NCBI GenBank assembly: GCA_019633985.1
Contig: JAHQWE010000056.1
Coordinates: forward strand, 1 to 64,000
Direction of reading: 5' to 3'
DNA: 64,000 bases
Source of the DNA: Acidiferrobacterales bacterium
GTDB taxonomy: Bacteria > Pseudomonadota > Gammaproteobacteria > Arenicellales > Poriferihabitantaceae
Made by a program: the position numbers and the translations under genes. The notes below the pieces were generated by a model. The model saw nothing but the letters and a program-made list of their open reading frames with translations. It was not told the DNA's origin and ran no database searches. Each line of letters opens with the position of its first letter. Position 1 is the first letter of the stretch. Below, one piece after another: positions 26,651 through 35,139 of this stretch.

Positions 26651-27461
26651 AGGTGCAGTCGATAACACCAAAGCTGTTTCAGAACTTGCGTTGGAATGGC
26701 ATCAAAACAATGCAAATACCATCGACTTTAATTCTCTGCAAGGCAGCATTCATCTGTGGATATTGGATCTCTCTGATACTGATCTCGAGACGCTGAGTCA
26801 GAGGGCGACTGCCTTGGAAGTGGGCAGAGCCTCACGTATCACAGATAAACAAAAGAGACTTCTCTACTTAGGAGGCAGAGTCGGCTTACGATCTTTATTG
26901 AGTCGATATACTGGGTTGCATTCCCACGCTCTCAATTTCGGTTACGGTCATCGAGGCAAACCCCGGCTGGAAAATTGCCCACATGATCAAGAGATTACGT
27001 TCAACTACACGTTGTCGGGGGATAAAGTTTTATATGCTTTTTCTGTAGATTGTCAGTTAGGTGTGGATCTGGAACAAGTTCCCCGTAAAGTGAATGCGGA
27101 AGCGATGGCTCGCAGTAAACTCGCATTATTGGAAAGGGAGACCTGGAAGAAAGTGCCGAAAGAAGAAAAAGAGTCTGCCATGCTCAGTTGCTGGACCAGA
27201 AAGGAAGCGTACGGCAAAGTGTTGGGGGTCGGCATCCGGTACTTTATGCGCGAAGTGGTACTGTTTACCGAACTACAGTGCCCTTGGTTCCAAGTATCGA
27301 AGACAGGATTATTTAACACTACGTCGCATTCTTCAATGCCCGAGCTTCTGCAGGGAGTGCAGATTGGGTTACCATTCAGCGGCGTTGCAACATTGATGTA
27401 TGGACGCGACCATCTGTATGAGCCCACACCACAGTTGTTGGCGACGTGTTTAAAGATTTAG
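26640..27461 (+). CDS. 4'-phosphopantetheinyl transferase, Sfp/AcpT type
   Basis: Transfers phosphopantetheine from CoA to carrier proteins. Of about 273 residues, the family motifs are in the second half: FNYTLSGDKVLYAFS, QLGVDLEQVPRK (with the Mg-binding Asp/Glu) and SCWTRKEAYGKVLGVG (with the W-x-x-K-E-A-x-x-K core). The N-terminal part carries YLGGRVGLRSLLSRY. A TTG precedes the ATG at 26640 directly. Its size and motifs suit the Sfp group, which serves non-ribosomal peptide or polyketide carriers, or AcpT/HetI types. No carrier protein or synthetase is nearby, so its partner is unknown. Confidence 0.88.
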   Translation: MLAEGAVDNTKAVSELALEWHQNNANTIDFNSLQGSIHLWILDLSDTDLETLSQRATALEVGRASRITDKQKRLLYLGGRVGLRSLLSRYTGLHSHALNFGYGHRGKPRLENCPHDQEITFNYTLSGDKVLYAFSVDCQLGVDLEQVPRKVNAEAMARSKLALLERETWKKVPKEEKESAMLSCWTRKEAYGKVLGVGIRYFMREVVLFTELQCPWFQVSKTGLFNTTSHSSMPELLQGVQIGLPFSGVATLMYGRDHLYEPTPQLLATCLKI

Positions 27462-27480
27462 CCCTTAAGAGAGTGATTTG

Positions 27481-28599
27481 ATGAAATTTGTTGATCTGGA
27501 CGCCCAGTTTCGTTCTTTAGAAACTGATATTCGTAGCGCGATTGATGCTGTTCTAGAACACGGGCAGTACATTATGGGCCCCGAGGTAGCGGCATTTGAA
27601 GAAGAGTTGGGCGAATTTTGTGGTGTGGAACACGTGATCGGTTGCTCGAGCGGTACGGATGCTTTGTTGATGGCATTGATGAGCTATGGTGTCGGTCCTG
27701 GTGATGCCATTATTGCCCCGCCATTTACTTTTGTTGCTACGGCTGAAGTGATTCAACTGCTCGGCGCTACCACTGTTTTTGTCGATGTCGAGGAAGACAC
27801 ATTTAATATTGATGTCGCTCAGCTGGAAGAGACGGTGCAGCGTGTAAAAAGTCAGGGCAAGCTCAACTTGAAAGGCATCATTCCTGTCGATTTGTTTGGT
27901 TTAAGCGCGGATTACGAAAGCATTGATCGAATTGCTAAAGAGCATGATTTGTTCGTACTTGCGGATTCAGCACAGAGCTTTGGCGGGAGCTACCACGAGA
28001 AGCGGATAGGCTCTTTTGGCGATGTTTGTGCCACCAGCTTTTTCCCAGCGAAACCGTTGGGGTGCTACGGTGATGGCGGAGCAGTGTTTACCAATAACGG
28101 AGATATCGCGGATATTTTGAGATCAATCAGATTTCACGGAAAGGGTACGAATCAGTATGACAACGTGCGCACAGGAATTACCGGTCGCCTCGATACTATT
28201 CAAGCCGCGATATTGCGATGTAAGTTAAAGGTGCTCGAGCAGGAAATTGACGCCAGACAGGCGGTTGCTGACCGCTATTCCGCTGCGCTTGCTGATGTCG
28301 TAAAGACACCTAAAATCCCGCCAAACAATCAGTCGGCCTGGGCACAATACACTGTGAGATCCAGTCAACGTGACCAAATCCGGCAGCAACTGCAGGAAGC
28401 AGGCGTACCTACGGCAGTTTACTACCCGTGTCCACTGCATATGCAACCCGCTTTTAGCGAGGCCGATGGTGCAGGTGTCAGTATGCCAGTTTCAGAAATG
28501 TTGTCGAAGGAAGTGTTCAGTCTCCCAATGCACCCGTATTTATCTCATGAAGATCAGGATCGAATTATCGAGCTGATTAAAGATAGCGTGTCGGCTTAG
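27481..28599 (+). CDS. DegT/DnrJ/EryC1/StrS aminotransferase
   Basis: A 372-residue PLP-dependent sugar-type aminotransferase. Features are the substrate loop PPFTFVATAEVIQLLGAT, the PLP-contact ADSAQSFGGSY, and the PLP lysine in TSFFPAKPLGCYGDGGA near residue 186. The C terminus has YYPCPLHMQPAF and LPMHPYLS, all family typical. Members make amino sugars such as the WbpE product of O-antigen pathways. No sugar dehydrogenase or acetyltransferase lies alongside, so the substrate is unknown. It follows the phosphopantetheinyl transferase by 19 bases and begins with ATG at 27481. Confidence 0.9.
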   Translation: MKFVDLDAQFRSLETDIRSAIDAVLEHGQYIMGPEVAAFEEELGEFCGVEHVIGCSSGTDALLMALMSYGVGPGDAIIAPPFTFVATAEVIQLLGATTVFVDVEEDTFNIDVAQLEETVQRVKSQGKLNLKGIIPVDLFGLSADYESIDRIAKEHDLFVLADSAQSFGGSYHEKRIGSFGDVCATSFFPAKPLGCYGDGGAVFTNNGDIADILRSIRFHGKGTNQYDNVRTGITGRLDTIQAAILRCKLKVLEQEIDARQAVADRYSAALADVVKTPKIPPNNQSAWAQYTVRSSQRDQIRQQLQEAGVPTAVYYPCPLHMQPAFSEADGAGVSMPVSEMLSKEVFSLPMHPYLSHEDQDRIIELIKDSVSA

Positions 28600-28651
28600 C
28601 AATCGTGTCATGCGGACAAGGCTCGAGCAGTCATAACGCGCCCACGAGGTT

Positions 28652-29857
28652 GTGAAAAACTTAATGCAAGGGTTTCCTGTCGTCGCGGAAAACCGAATAC
28701 CAAGAAATCTCTGGGACAGGGCGCCATACAATCGATGGTCGTTTCAGCATATTCGCGAAGTACTGGCCACAGTAGAAGTGTGGAGAGGAGAAGGTGCGGT
28801 ATGGGAGCTCCCTCAAAAATTGAGCGATCTTTCGGCGCTTAGTTTGACTTCGGCGGTTGCGACAGGGAAAGCTCAGACGATTACCGTGAACAATTGGTTG
28901 GATACCAGCTATACCGACGGATTTCTAGTAATGCATCGCGGCGAGATTGTTTTCGAGCGTTATATGAACCACATGCACCATCGTAGCCTACATTTATCCC
29001 AATCGATGGCGAAGTCAGTGACCGCCTCGGTCGCCGGAGTTCTGATTGGCAGGCGATTGCTGGATCCGCAGGCGTTGGTTGTGCACTATCTTCCTGAGCT
29101 GGCACATACCGCATGGAATGGTGCCACCGTGCAGCAGGTGATGGATATGACCACAGGCGTACGTTATATCGAAGACTATGAAGCACTGGATTCTGATATT
29201 GCTATTACAGATATAGCGTCCGGGTGGAAGGAACCTTCAGCGGGTTATACAGGCCCCGCCTGTATATGGGATCAGATTTTGACCTTAACCCGTACCGATC
29301 GCGCTCATGGAAGTACGTTTCAATACCGTTCAATTGAGACCGATGTGCTAGCACATTGTATGGAGCGTGTTTCCCAGACCAGACTATCAGATCTGATCAG
29401 CAAAGAGCTATGGCAACCATTAGGTTGTGAGAACGACGCGTGCTTTACCGTCGATTCCGCCGGCTACGCATTGGCGGATGGTGGTTTCAATGCGACTCTG
29501 CGGGACTACGCCCGTTTCGGTCAGATGCTCTTGCAAAACGGCTTTGCCAATGGCCAACAGATTGTGCCGTCAGAATGGATTGCTGATATCCACAATACCG
29601 ATGGCGCGCTGTTTCAGTTTCCTTATACGAATGCCACCCCCAATGGTGGATATCGAAATCAGTTCTGGATTGAGAACGTAGATGAACCTGCGTTTATGGC
29701 GCGAGGCGTGTTTGGTCAACTGATTTATGTCAGTCCGGCAAACCAAATGGTTGCGGTCAAACTGTCGAGCTGGCCAGAGTTTACCTCCGTATTAAGGCTG
29801 CAAGAGGCACTGAGCGCGCTGCATAGTATTGGTTCTTTTCTTGCGACTGCAGAGTAA
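28652..29857 (+). CDS. Class C beta-lactamase-like serine hydrolase
   Basis: A 401-residue member of the serine beta-lactamase/penicillin-binding superfamily. The SxxK nucleophile is SMAK in LSQSMAKSVTASV near residue 116, and FQYRSIETDVLAHC near residue 226 occupies the YxN position as Tyr-Arg-Ser. The domain also has MDMTTGVRYIEDYE and LADGGFNATLRDYARFG, which favour the esterase/6-aminohexanoate-dimer-hydrolase subgroup. There is no clear signal peptide. The start is GTG at 28652; an ATG 12 bases later is possible. Substrate unknown. Confidence 0.82.
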   Translation: MKNLMQGFPVVAENRIPRNLWDRAPYNRWSFQHIREVLATVEVWRGEGAVWELPQKLSDLSALSLTSAVATGKAQTITVNNWLDTSYTDGFLVMHRGEIVFERYMNHMHHRSLHLSQSMAKSVTASVAGVLIGRRLLDPQALVVHYLPELAHTAWNGATVQQVMDMTTGVRYIEDYEALDSDIAITDIASGWKEPSAGYTGPACIWDQILTLTRTDRAHGSTFQYRSIETDVLAHCMERVSQTRLSDLISKELWQPLGCENDACFTVDSAGYALADGGFNATLRDYARFGQMLLQNGFANGQQIVPSEWIADIHNTDGALFQFPYTNATPNGGYRNQFWIENVDEPAFMARGVFGQLIYVSPANQMVAVKLSSWPEFTSVLRLQEALSALHSIGSFLATAE

Positions 29858-30188
29858 GTTTCTGCGATCCGATGGGATGTATCTGAGCAATTGGTGTTTA
29901 CCCTTTTTAGTGTCGGCTCATTTCAGAATGTTTGAGAGTGAGCTCCGAGCTTAACTGTCCGAGCAGCGTCAGACGGGTAGATGGCAACCGCAGGTAGACG
30001 CTGGCATTTGCTGATCTGAGCGCGCAGTTGGAGTGCTGTATCGGGGTTAACCTGGCTATCCATCAATATTCTCACGGTCGCTTCCGATTGCGTAGTATCC
30101 CTATGGAAATTGAACCATCTGGTCTCTTAAACGAATACCGAACTATGCACACGATACCAAGTAGCGGATCGCATCCCAGGGCACCAAG
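29858..30188. other. Intergenic stretch, no confident gene
   Basis: Nothing clear. On the minus strand a 50-codon frame starting with GTG at 30073-30075 and ending at 29923 has a protein-like composition but no ribosome binding site or known domain. It might be a gene remnant. Confidence 0.4.
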
Positions 30189-30542
30189 TTGAGTCGCTTT
30201 TTTAGAAAACTCAATGTTTTCCTTGTCTTAATCTATGTGCTTGGATGGGTAACAGGGATGGCATTTTCCAGTGTGTTATTTGTGTTCTGGTTAATGATTC
30301 CGATGGTTTCGCTGTTGATTATTCTATGCTTTGGCTGCGGTTTGACGCCGGTTCAAGATAGCGTTTTTCGCATTGTGGCATTTGTTCTTTTGCTAATAGC
30401 GACCTGTTATTCAGTCTATTCGGTATTTTATGCTGGAGAACAAGGCGCGGTGGGGCTAATCTTTGTAGGTGTTCCAACGGTGGCCCTATGTCTGCTGCTT
30501 TACACTATCTTCGTGCTTATCAACCAAATTCGTAAACGTTAA
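30189..30542 (+). CDS. Small integral membrane protein
   Basis: A 117-residue hydrophobic protein with about four membrane segments (near residues 8-30, 32-50, 60-82 and 88-111) and basic ends (LSRFFRKL and NQIRKR). I recognise no family. The start is TTG at 30189, weakly supported by AGGGC upstream. The consistent hydrophobic pattern argues for a real gene. It stands alone between a serine hydrolase and topA. Confidence 0.6.
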   Translation: MSRFFRKLNVFLVLIYVLGWVTGMAFSSVLFVFWLMIPMVSLLIILCFGCGLTPVQDSVFRIVAFVLLLIATCYSVYSVFYAGEQGAVGLIFVGVPTVALCLLLYTIFVLINQIRKR

Positions 30543-30715
30543 TCAACGACAGCAATAGGAGGATTAACCGGAATAAATCGGTGAGTTACAGAGAGAGTCA
30601 GAACCATATTCTGTAAAAAAACAGGATTACTTTCTGGTCTGGAAAGTTGACGTAAGAGGCGGAATAGAGACGTTGCGTCGACGACAACTTAATGTCGCGG
30701 TCAAGATGTTTTAGG

Positions 30716-33157
30716 TCAGCTGCTCTGGGTTTTCTTCTTGGTTGTTTTCTTTTTACTCGCCTTTTTCTTGGCCTTCTTTTTTGATGCTTTCTTTTTCGCT
30801 TTTTTCTTAGTCTTCTTTTTTGCGACCTTCTTTTTCGCTACTTTCTTCTTGGCGACCTTTTTCTTGCCGCGTGGCGGCTTCGCATTTTTGAGGAGTTCTT
30901 CGCAGTCTTCAAGTGTAAGGGTCTTCGGTTCCTCAATATCCTTGGGTACCCGCGCGTTCTTTTCACCATCGGTTACATAGGGACCGTATCGGCCATTCAG
31001 CACCTGGATGCCAGCCTCCTCAAAATCGAGAATCAATCGATTGGCATCTTTTTCTTTTTTCTCTGCGACCAGCTGAAGGACAACGTCGAGTTCCACCGTA
31101 TACGGATCGTTATCTTTGCCTAGAGAAACAAACTTGTCACCGTATTTTACGTAGGGTCCGAACCGTCCTATTGCAACGGTCAGCTTTTCACCCTCGGCGG
31201 TTTCTCCCATCGAGCGTGGCAGCTTGAAGAGTTCAATGGCTTCTTCAAATGTGATGCTGTCCAGCTTCTGTCCGGGGCGCAAGCTCGCGAACGTAGGTTT
31301 TTCTTCATCATCTCGCGTTCCGATTTGTGCATAAGGTCCGTAGCGACCCATGCGCACAGACAGCGGCTTGCCTGTTTTGGGATCTTCTCCGAGCACCCTG
31401 GCCTGGATGACCTCATCTCTGGAGACAGATTCATCTTTATGTTCAACCTGTTTGGAGAAGGGTTCCCAGAAATCCTTCATCAAGGGGATCCATTTCTTCT
31501 CCCCGCGAGAAATCTCGTCGAGCGCATCCTCCATTTTTGCCGTAAAGTCGTAGTCGACATATTGCGTGAAATGTTGGGAAAGGAACCGGTTAACAATTTT
31601 TCCGATGTCCGTGGCTTCAAAGCGCCGTTGTTCCAGTGTCACATACTCTCGATTCAGCAGCGTGCTGATGATGCTTGCATAGGTAGACGGACGCCCAATG
31701 CCGTAGGCCTCGAGGGTTTTAACCAGTGATGCTTCATTGTAACGAGGTGGCGGTTCGGTAAAGTGTTGTTCCGGGCGAATCGCCTTCAAGTTCACTTCGT
31801 CGCCTTCTTTCATTGGCGGCAAGATGACATCTTTCTCGTACTGATCTTTTTTATCGTCCAGTCCTTCCTTATAGACCGACATAAATCCTGGAATTCGGAT
31901 TGTGGAACCCGTCGAACGAAATGTACCGGCATCGCCTGCTGCGAGATCGATAGAAACGGTATCAATGGTAGCGTGCATCATTTGACATGCCACGGTACGT
32001 TTCCAAATCAAATCGTAAAGACGGTATTGATCATCGCTCAGCGCGGACTTGATCTTCTCCGGTATGCGATCGACAGAAGTCGGACGCACTGCCTCGTGCG
32101 CTTCCTGGGCATTTTTCGCTTTACTCTTAAAAACACGCGGTTCCTCGGGCACCATATCGGCACCATATCGCTTGGCAATCAGGTTCCGTATTTCTGCTAC
32201 CGCCTCACCAGCCAGCACGACAGAGTCAGTTCGCATATAGGTGATAAGACCCACTGCACCACCTTCAAGTTCTATACCCTCGTACAACTGCTGTGCGGTC
32301 TGCATCGTTCTGCGGGTATTGAAGCCTAGCTTTCTGGATGCTTCCTGCTGCAGAGTTGACGTCGTGAAGGGAGCCGTGGGATTTCGCTTGCGTTCACGTT
32401 TAGTGACTTTGGACACCACCAGTTTTCCATTCGCCGCCTGATTCAGCCGACTTTCTACTTCACTGGCACGATCGCCGTTGGTGATGGAAAACTGTTCCAG
32501 CTTCTCGCCTTCGAAGATCGTGAGTTTGCTGCCAAAGTCTTCTTCGGAGAATTGTAAATCTGCTTCGACGCTCCAGTATTCTCTTGGAATGAATGCTTCG
32601 ATTTCCGCGTCTCGCTCGCAAATCATGCGAAGCGCGGGGCTTTGCACTCGGCCGGCAGACAATCCGGTTCGTACTTTTTTCCAGAGCAACGGGGATAGGT
32701 TGAAACCAACCAAATAGTCCAGTGCTCTTCGTGCCTGCTGGGCGTCGACTAGGTCACCGGAGAGTTCTCGTGGGTTTTCGACGGCTTTTCGAATCGCGGT
32801 TCGCGTAATTTCATGAAATTCGACTCGATAGACGGGCTTGTCTTTGAGCAAGTCCATCTCCTTGAGCAACTCGTAGAGGTGCCAGGAAATCGCTTCCCCC
32901 TCTCTGTCGGGGTCAGTTGCGAGATACAGTGCATCCGCCTTTTTCATGGCCCTGACGATGGCGTCAACATGTTTTTGATTGCGCTCGATGATTTGGTAGG
33001 TCATCTCAAAATCATTCTCAGGGTCGACCGCCCCTTTCTTGGGTAACAAGTCACGCACATGACCATATGACGCAAGCGCGGTGAAGTCGTTATCCAGATA
33101 TTTGGACATGGACCGGGCCTTCGCCGGTGATTCGACAATGATGAGAGGTTTACCCAT
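30716..33157 (-). CDS. topA: DNA topoisomerase I with lysine-rich tail
   Basis: Type IA topoisomerase of 813 residues that relaxes negative supercoils. The Toprim domain starts at residue 1 (LIIVESPAKARSM) with DPDREGEAISWH near residue 94. The active-site tyrosine is in GLITYMRTDS near residue 308. In place of the zinc ribbons of E. coli TopA it has three Topoisom_I C-terminal repeats (MGRYGPYAQIG, IGRFGPYVKYG and NGRYGPYVTDG, within about residues 585-745). The last 50 or so residues are almost all lysine, alanine, valine, serine and threonine (KKKVAKKK repeats), likely a DNA-binding tail. It is the last gene of the LysM-dprA-smg-topA group. Confidence 0.95.
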   Translation of the reverse strand: MGKPLIIVESPAKARSMSKYLDNDFTALASYGHVRDLLPKKGAVDPENDFEMTYQIIERNQKHVDAIVRAMKKADALYLATDPDREGEAISWHLYELLKEMDLLKDKPVYRVEFHEITRTAIRKAVENPRELSGDLVDAQQARRALDYLVGFNLSPLLWKKVRTGLSAGRVQSPALRMICERDAEIEAFIPREYWSVEADLQFSEEDFGSKLTIFEGEKLEQFSITNGDRASEVESRLNQAANGKLVVSKVTKRERKRNPTAPFTTSTLQQEASRKLGFNTRRTMQTAQQLYEGIELEGGAVGLITYMRTDSVVLAGEAVAEIRNLIAKRYGADMVPEEPRVFKSKAKNAQEAHEAVRPTSVDRIPEKIKSALSDDQYRLYDLIWKRTVACQMMHATIDTVSIDLAAGDAGTFRSTGSTIRIPGFMSVYKEGLDDKKDQYEKDVILPPMKEGDEVNLKAIRPEQHFTEPPPRYNEASLVKTLEAYGIGRPSTYASIISTLLNREYVTLEQRRFEATDIGKIVNRFLSQHFTQYVDYDFTAKMEDALDEISRGEKKWIPLMKDFWEPFSKQVEHKDESVSRDEVIQARVLGEDPKTGKPLSVRMGRYGPYAQIGTRDDEEKPTFASLRPGQKLDSITFEEAIELFKLPRSMGETAEGEKLTVAIGRFGPYVKYGDKFVSLGKDNDPYTVELDVVLQLVAEKKEKDANRLILDFEEAGIQVLNGRYGPYVTDGEKNARVPKDIEEPKTLTLEDCEELLKNAKPPRGKKKVAKKKVAKKKVAKKKTKKKAKKKASKKKAKKKASKKKTTKKKTQSS

Positions 33158-33304
33158 AAAAAGCGTACAGCATGAATGTTTTTTCCGTTATTCCGTCGCG
33201 CCTGATCCCAGAAGAGGAGCGCTTGTTACGACGGCACCGGTTTTTAACCGTTGCGGGCGGGTGGGGTCAAGGGACCCGTACAAATTTATCAAGTGGCTTT
33301 CTTC

Positions 33305-33787
33305 TCAGTGAATGCAGGCATGGAGGCCGTCGAGAACCAGGGATTCTGTCAATTCGCTCATACCTTCGCCACCGGTGTAGTTGCTCAACACCATCAAAAT
33401 GACCCACTTAATATGGTCAATCTCGACCGGTTCAACACCTAGAGCCATCAGCTGATCAATGACCATTTCGCGAGAAACAGGGTTGAGAACGCCACATTGC
33501 TCGAGACTTAACAACAATCCTCTTGCCTCGAGGTTCAGATAATCCATTTCTTCCGGGGTGTAATGCCGAATGGATCCGCCAATGGTCGGGGTAAATTCTT
33601 CCGGATGTTCTTCACACAGGGTTGCCAGGTTTTCCAGCCAGTCGAATGCCTGGTCGATCATACCGCTTTCAAATCCTGCCTGGCTAAGCTCAAGAACCAG
33701 TGTTTCCTGGTCCGGCTCGTAGCCATCGTCATCAAACATATAGTTTTCAAACAGATAGATCAGGACATCAAGCACGCTTTCTTTCAT
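33305..33787 (-). CDS. smg: Smg/DUF494 family protein
   Basis: A 160-residue protein beginning MKESVLDVLIYLFENYM, the DUF494 (Smg) signature, with further conserved segments FDWLENLA, RHYTPEEMDYL and ARGLLLSLEQ. The family is acidic, helical and soluble, and sits between dprA and topA in most gammaproteobacteria. Its role is not established. It lies 39 bases after dprA and 147 bases before topA. Confidence 0.92.
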   Translation of the reverse strand: MKESVLDVLIYLFENYMFDDDGYEPDQETLVLELSQAGFESGMIDQAFDWLENLATLCEEHPEEFTPTIGGSIRHYTPEEMDYLNLEARGLLLSLEQCGVLNPVSREMVIDQLMALGVEPVEIDHIKWVILMVLSNYTGGEGMSELTESLVLDGLHACIH

Positions 33788-33826
33788 ATATTGGATTATT
33801 CTGGTCTTATTTTGGACGACAGTGCC

Positions 33827-34933
33827 TCAAGGAAGCCGCTGATACCCCCCAATGGATTCGGTCACCAATCCTTGCAGTTCTAATTGCATGAGAATGGATG
33901 ATACTTGGTCTGCCGTCAATCCGCTATGATCAATTAGTCGATCGACTGGGCAGGGTGAGAAATCGAGCAAAGAATAAAGCTGCTCCTGGCTTTGATTCAG
34001 CTCTGCTCTTGTCACTGTCTGCTGAAAAGTCGTGTGCAGGCAAACTGTGGTCGGGTCTCGCAGCTCCTCCATGACATCTTCCGGAGACTCGGCAATGGCG
34101 GCGCCTTGTTTTAGGAGGTAATGACAGCCTTTACTACCCGGCATGTGAATAGAACCGGGAATTGCAAAAACCTCTCGCCCCTGTTCCGCTGCGAGCCGCG
34201 CGGTGATGAGGCTGCCGCTCTGAAAACCGGCTTCTACCACTAAAGTGGTGAGACTGAGTCCGCTGATGATGCGATTTCGGCTGGGAAAATGCGCTCTTCG
34301 CGGCGGCGTTTGTGGTGGAAATTCGCTAACAACCAAGCCCCGATCGACAATAGCGCGATGCAATGCTCGGTTACGCGTCGGATAGATTTGGTCAATTCCA
34401 GTAGCGACCACCGCAATCGTATTGCCCCCAACATCTAATGCGCCTTGATGCGCGGCTGTGTCGATACCCAAGGCCAATCCACTCGTGACCACAAAATTAT
34501 TTTCACAGAAAACGGATGCAAACTGCTGCGCAGTTTCGGCTCCGCCACGACTGGCATGTCGACTTCCTACCATGGCAATTTGAGGTAGATCCAGCAGAGA
34601 AATATTTCCCGCGCAAAATAAGCCGAGCGGCGCATCCTCTGTGCTTTTGAGCAGAGCGGGATAGCGACTATCGGTAATTGGTAGAAAACTGGCGCCTATT
34701 CTCTCCAGCAATTCAACGTCTGCCGCAACCGTTTCTGATATTGCCAGGGTTGGCGGCCGAGAAATTTGGTCCAGATCGAATTTCTTGCCTCCGGCTTTTG
34801 TCAGTATCTCCAGCAGGAGGCCTTGGGGCGCGTTGAAGATCAACTCGGGTGAGCCGAGTTGTTCAAGCAGATAGCGTTTTTGCGTGAGTGAAGCGCCTTT
34901 CATATATATAAGGCGCAGCCAGTGTTCCATCAT
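33827..34933 (-). CDS. dprA: DNA-processing protein DprA
   Basis: Loads RecA onto incoming single-stranded DNA in natural transformation. The 368 residues show an N-terminal SAM-like helical domain, the Rossmann core with GSRHASRGGAETA and SGLALGIDTAAHQGAL (near residue 155), and a C-terminal winged-helix region (residues about 305-368, LDFSPCPVDRLIDHSGL). The gene's conserved neighbours are present. No other competence gene is seen here. Confidence 0.94.
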   Translation of the reverse strand: MMEHWLRLIYMKGASLTQKRYLLEQLGSPELIFNAPQGLLLEILTKAGGKKFDLDQISRPPTLAISETVAADVELLERIGASFLPITDSRYPALLKSTEDAPLGLFCAGNISLLDLPQIAMVGSRHASRGGAETAQQFASVFCENNFVVTSGLALGIDTAAHQGALDVGGNTIAVVATGIDQIYPTRNRALHRAIVDRGLVVSEFPPQTPPRRAHFPSRNRIISGLSLTTLVVEAGFQSGSLITARLAAEQGREVFAIPGSIHMPGSKGCHYLLKQGAAIAESPEDVMEELRDPTTVCLHTTFQQTVTRAELNQSQEQLYSLLDFSPCPVDRLIDHSGLTADQVSSILMQLELQGLVTESIGGYQRLP

Positions 34934-34999
34934 TATGACTCTCCATGTCTTTGATCATGAGGGGGCACGATCAAGTTAATCCAAGTTAATCAATGGCAC

Positions 35000-35072
35000 C
35001 GTGCAGAGCGCTTTCCATGCGCTCACAAATGCCGTGAGTTCTGATATTGCGGCTTTTGTACCGCAATATCAA
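35000..35072 (-). other. Two strong hairpins between the LysM gene and dprA
   Basis: An 11-bp perfect inverted repeat TGATATTGCGG/CCGCAATATCA (35042-35052 and 35061-35071, loop of eight) and a 6-bp one GAGCGC/GCGCTC (35006-35011 and 35019-35024) lie in the gap of about 205 bases. Neither is followed by a U-tract on either strand, so they are not ordinary terminators. They may be an mRNA processing or stability element. Confidence 0.5.
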
Positions 35073-35139
35073 TCACTTTATAGGCAGTGGTAGATTTGAT
35101 CTGGCCCCAGTTTGAAATATCCGGGGCTTTATCCGGTCG

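Noticed and set aside
30738-30890. Repeat-rich tract as a tandem repeat or CRISPR
   Set aside because: The repetition is explained by the KKKVAKKK-type C-terminal tail of TopA in frame; units are short and lack unique spacers.
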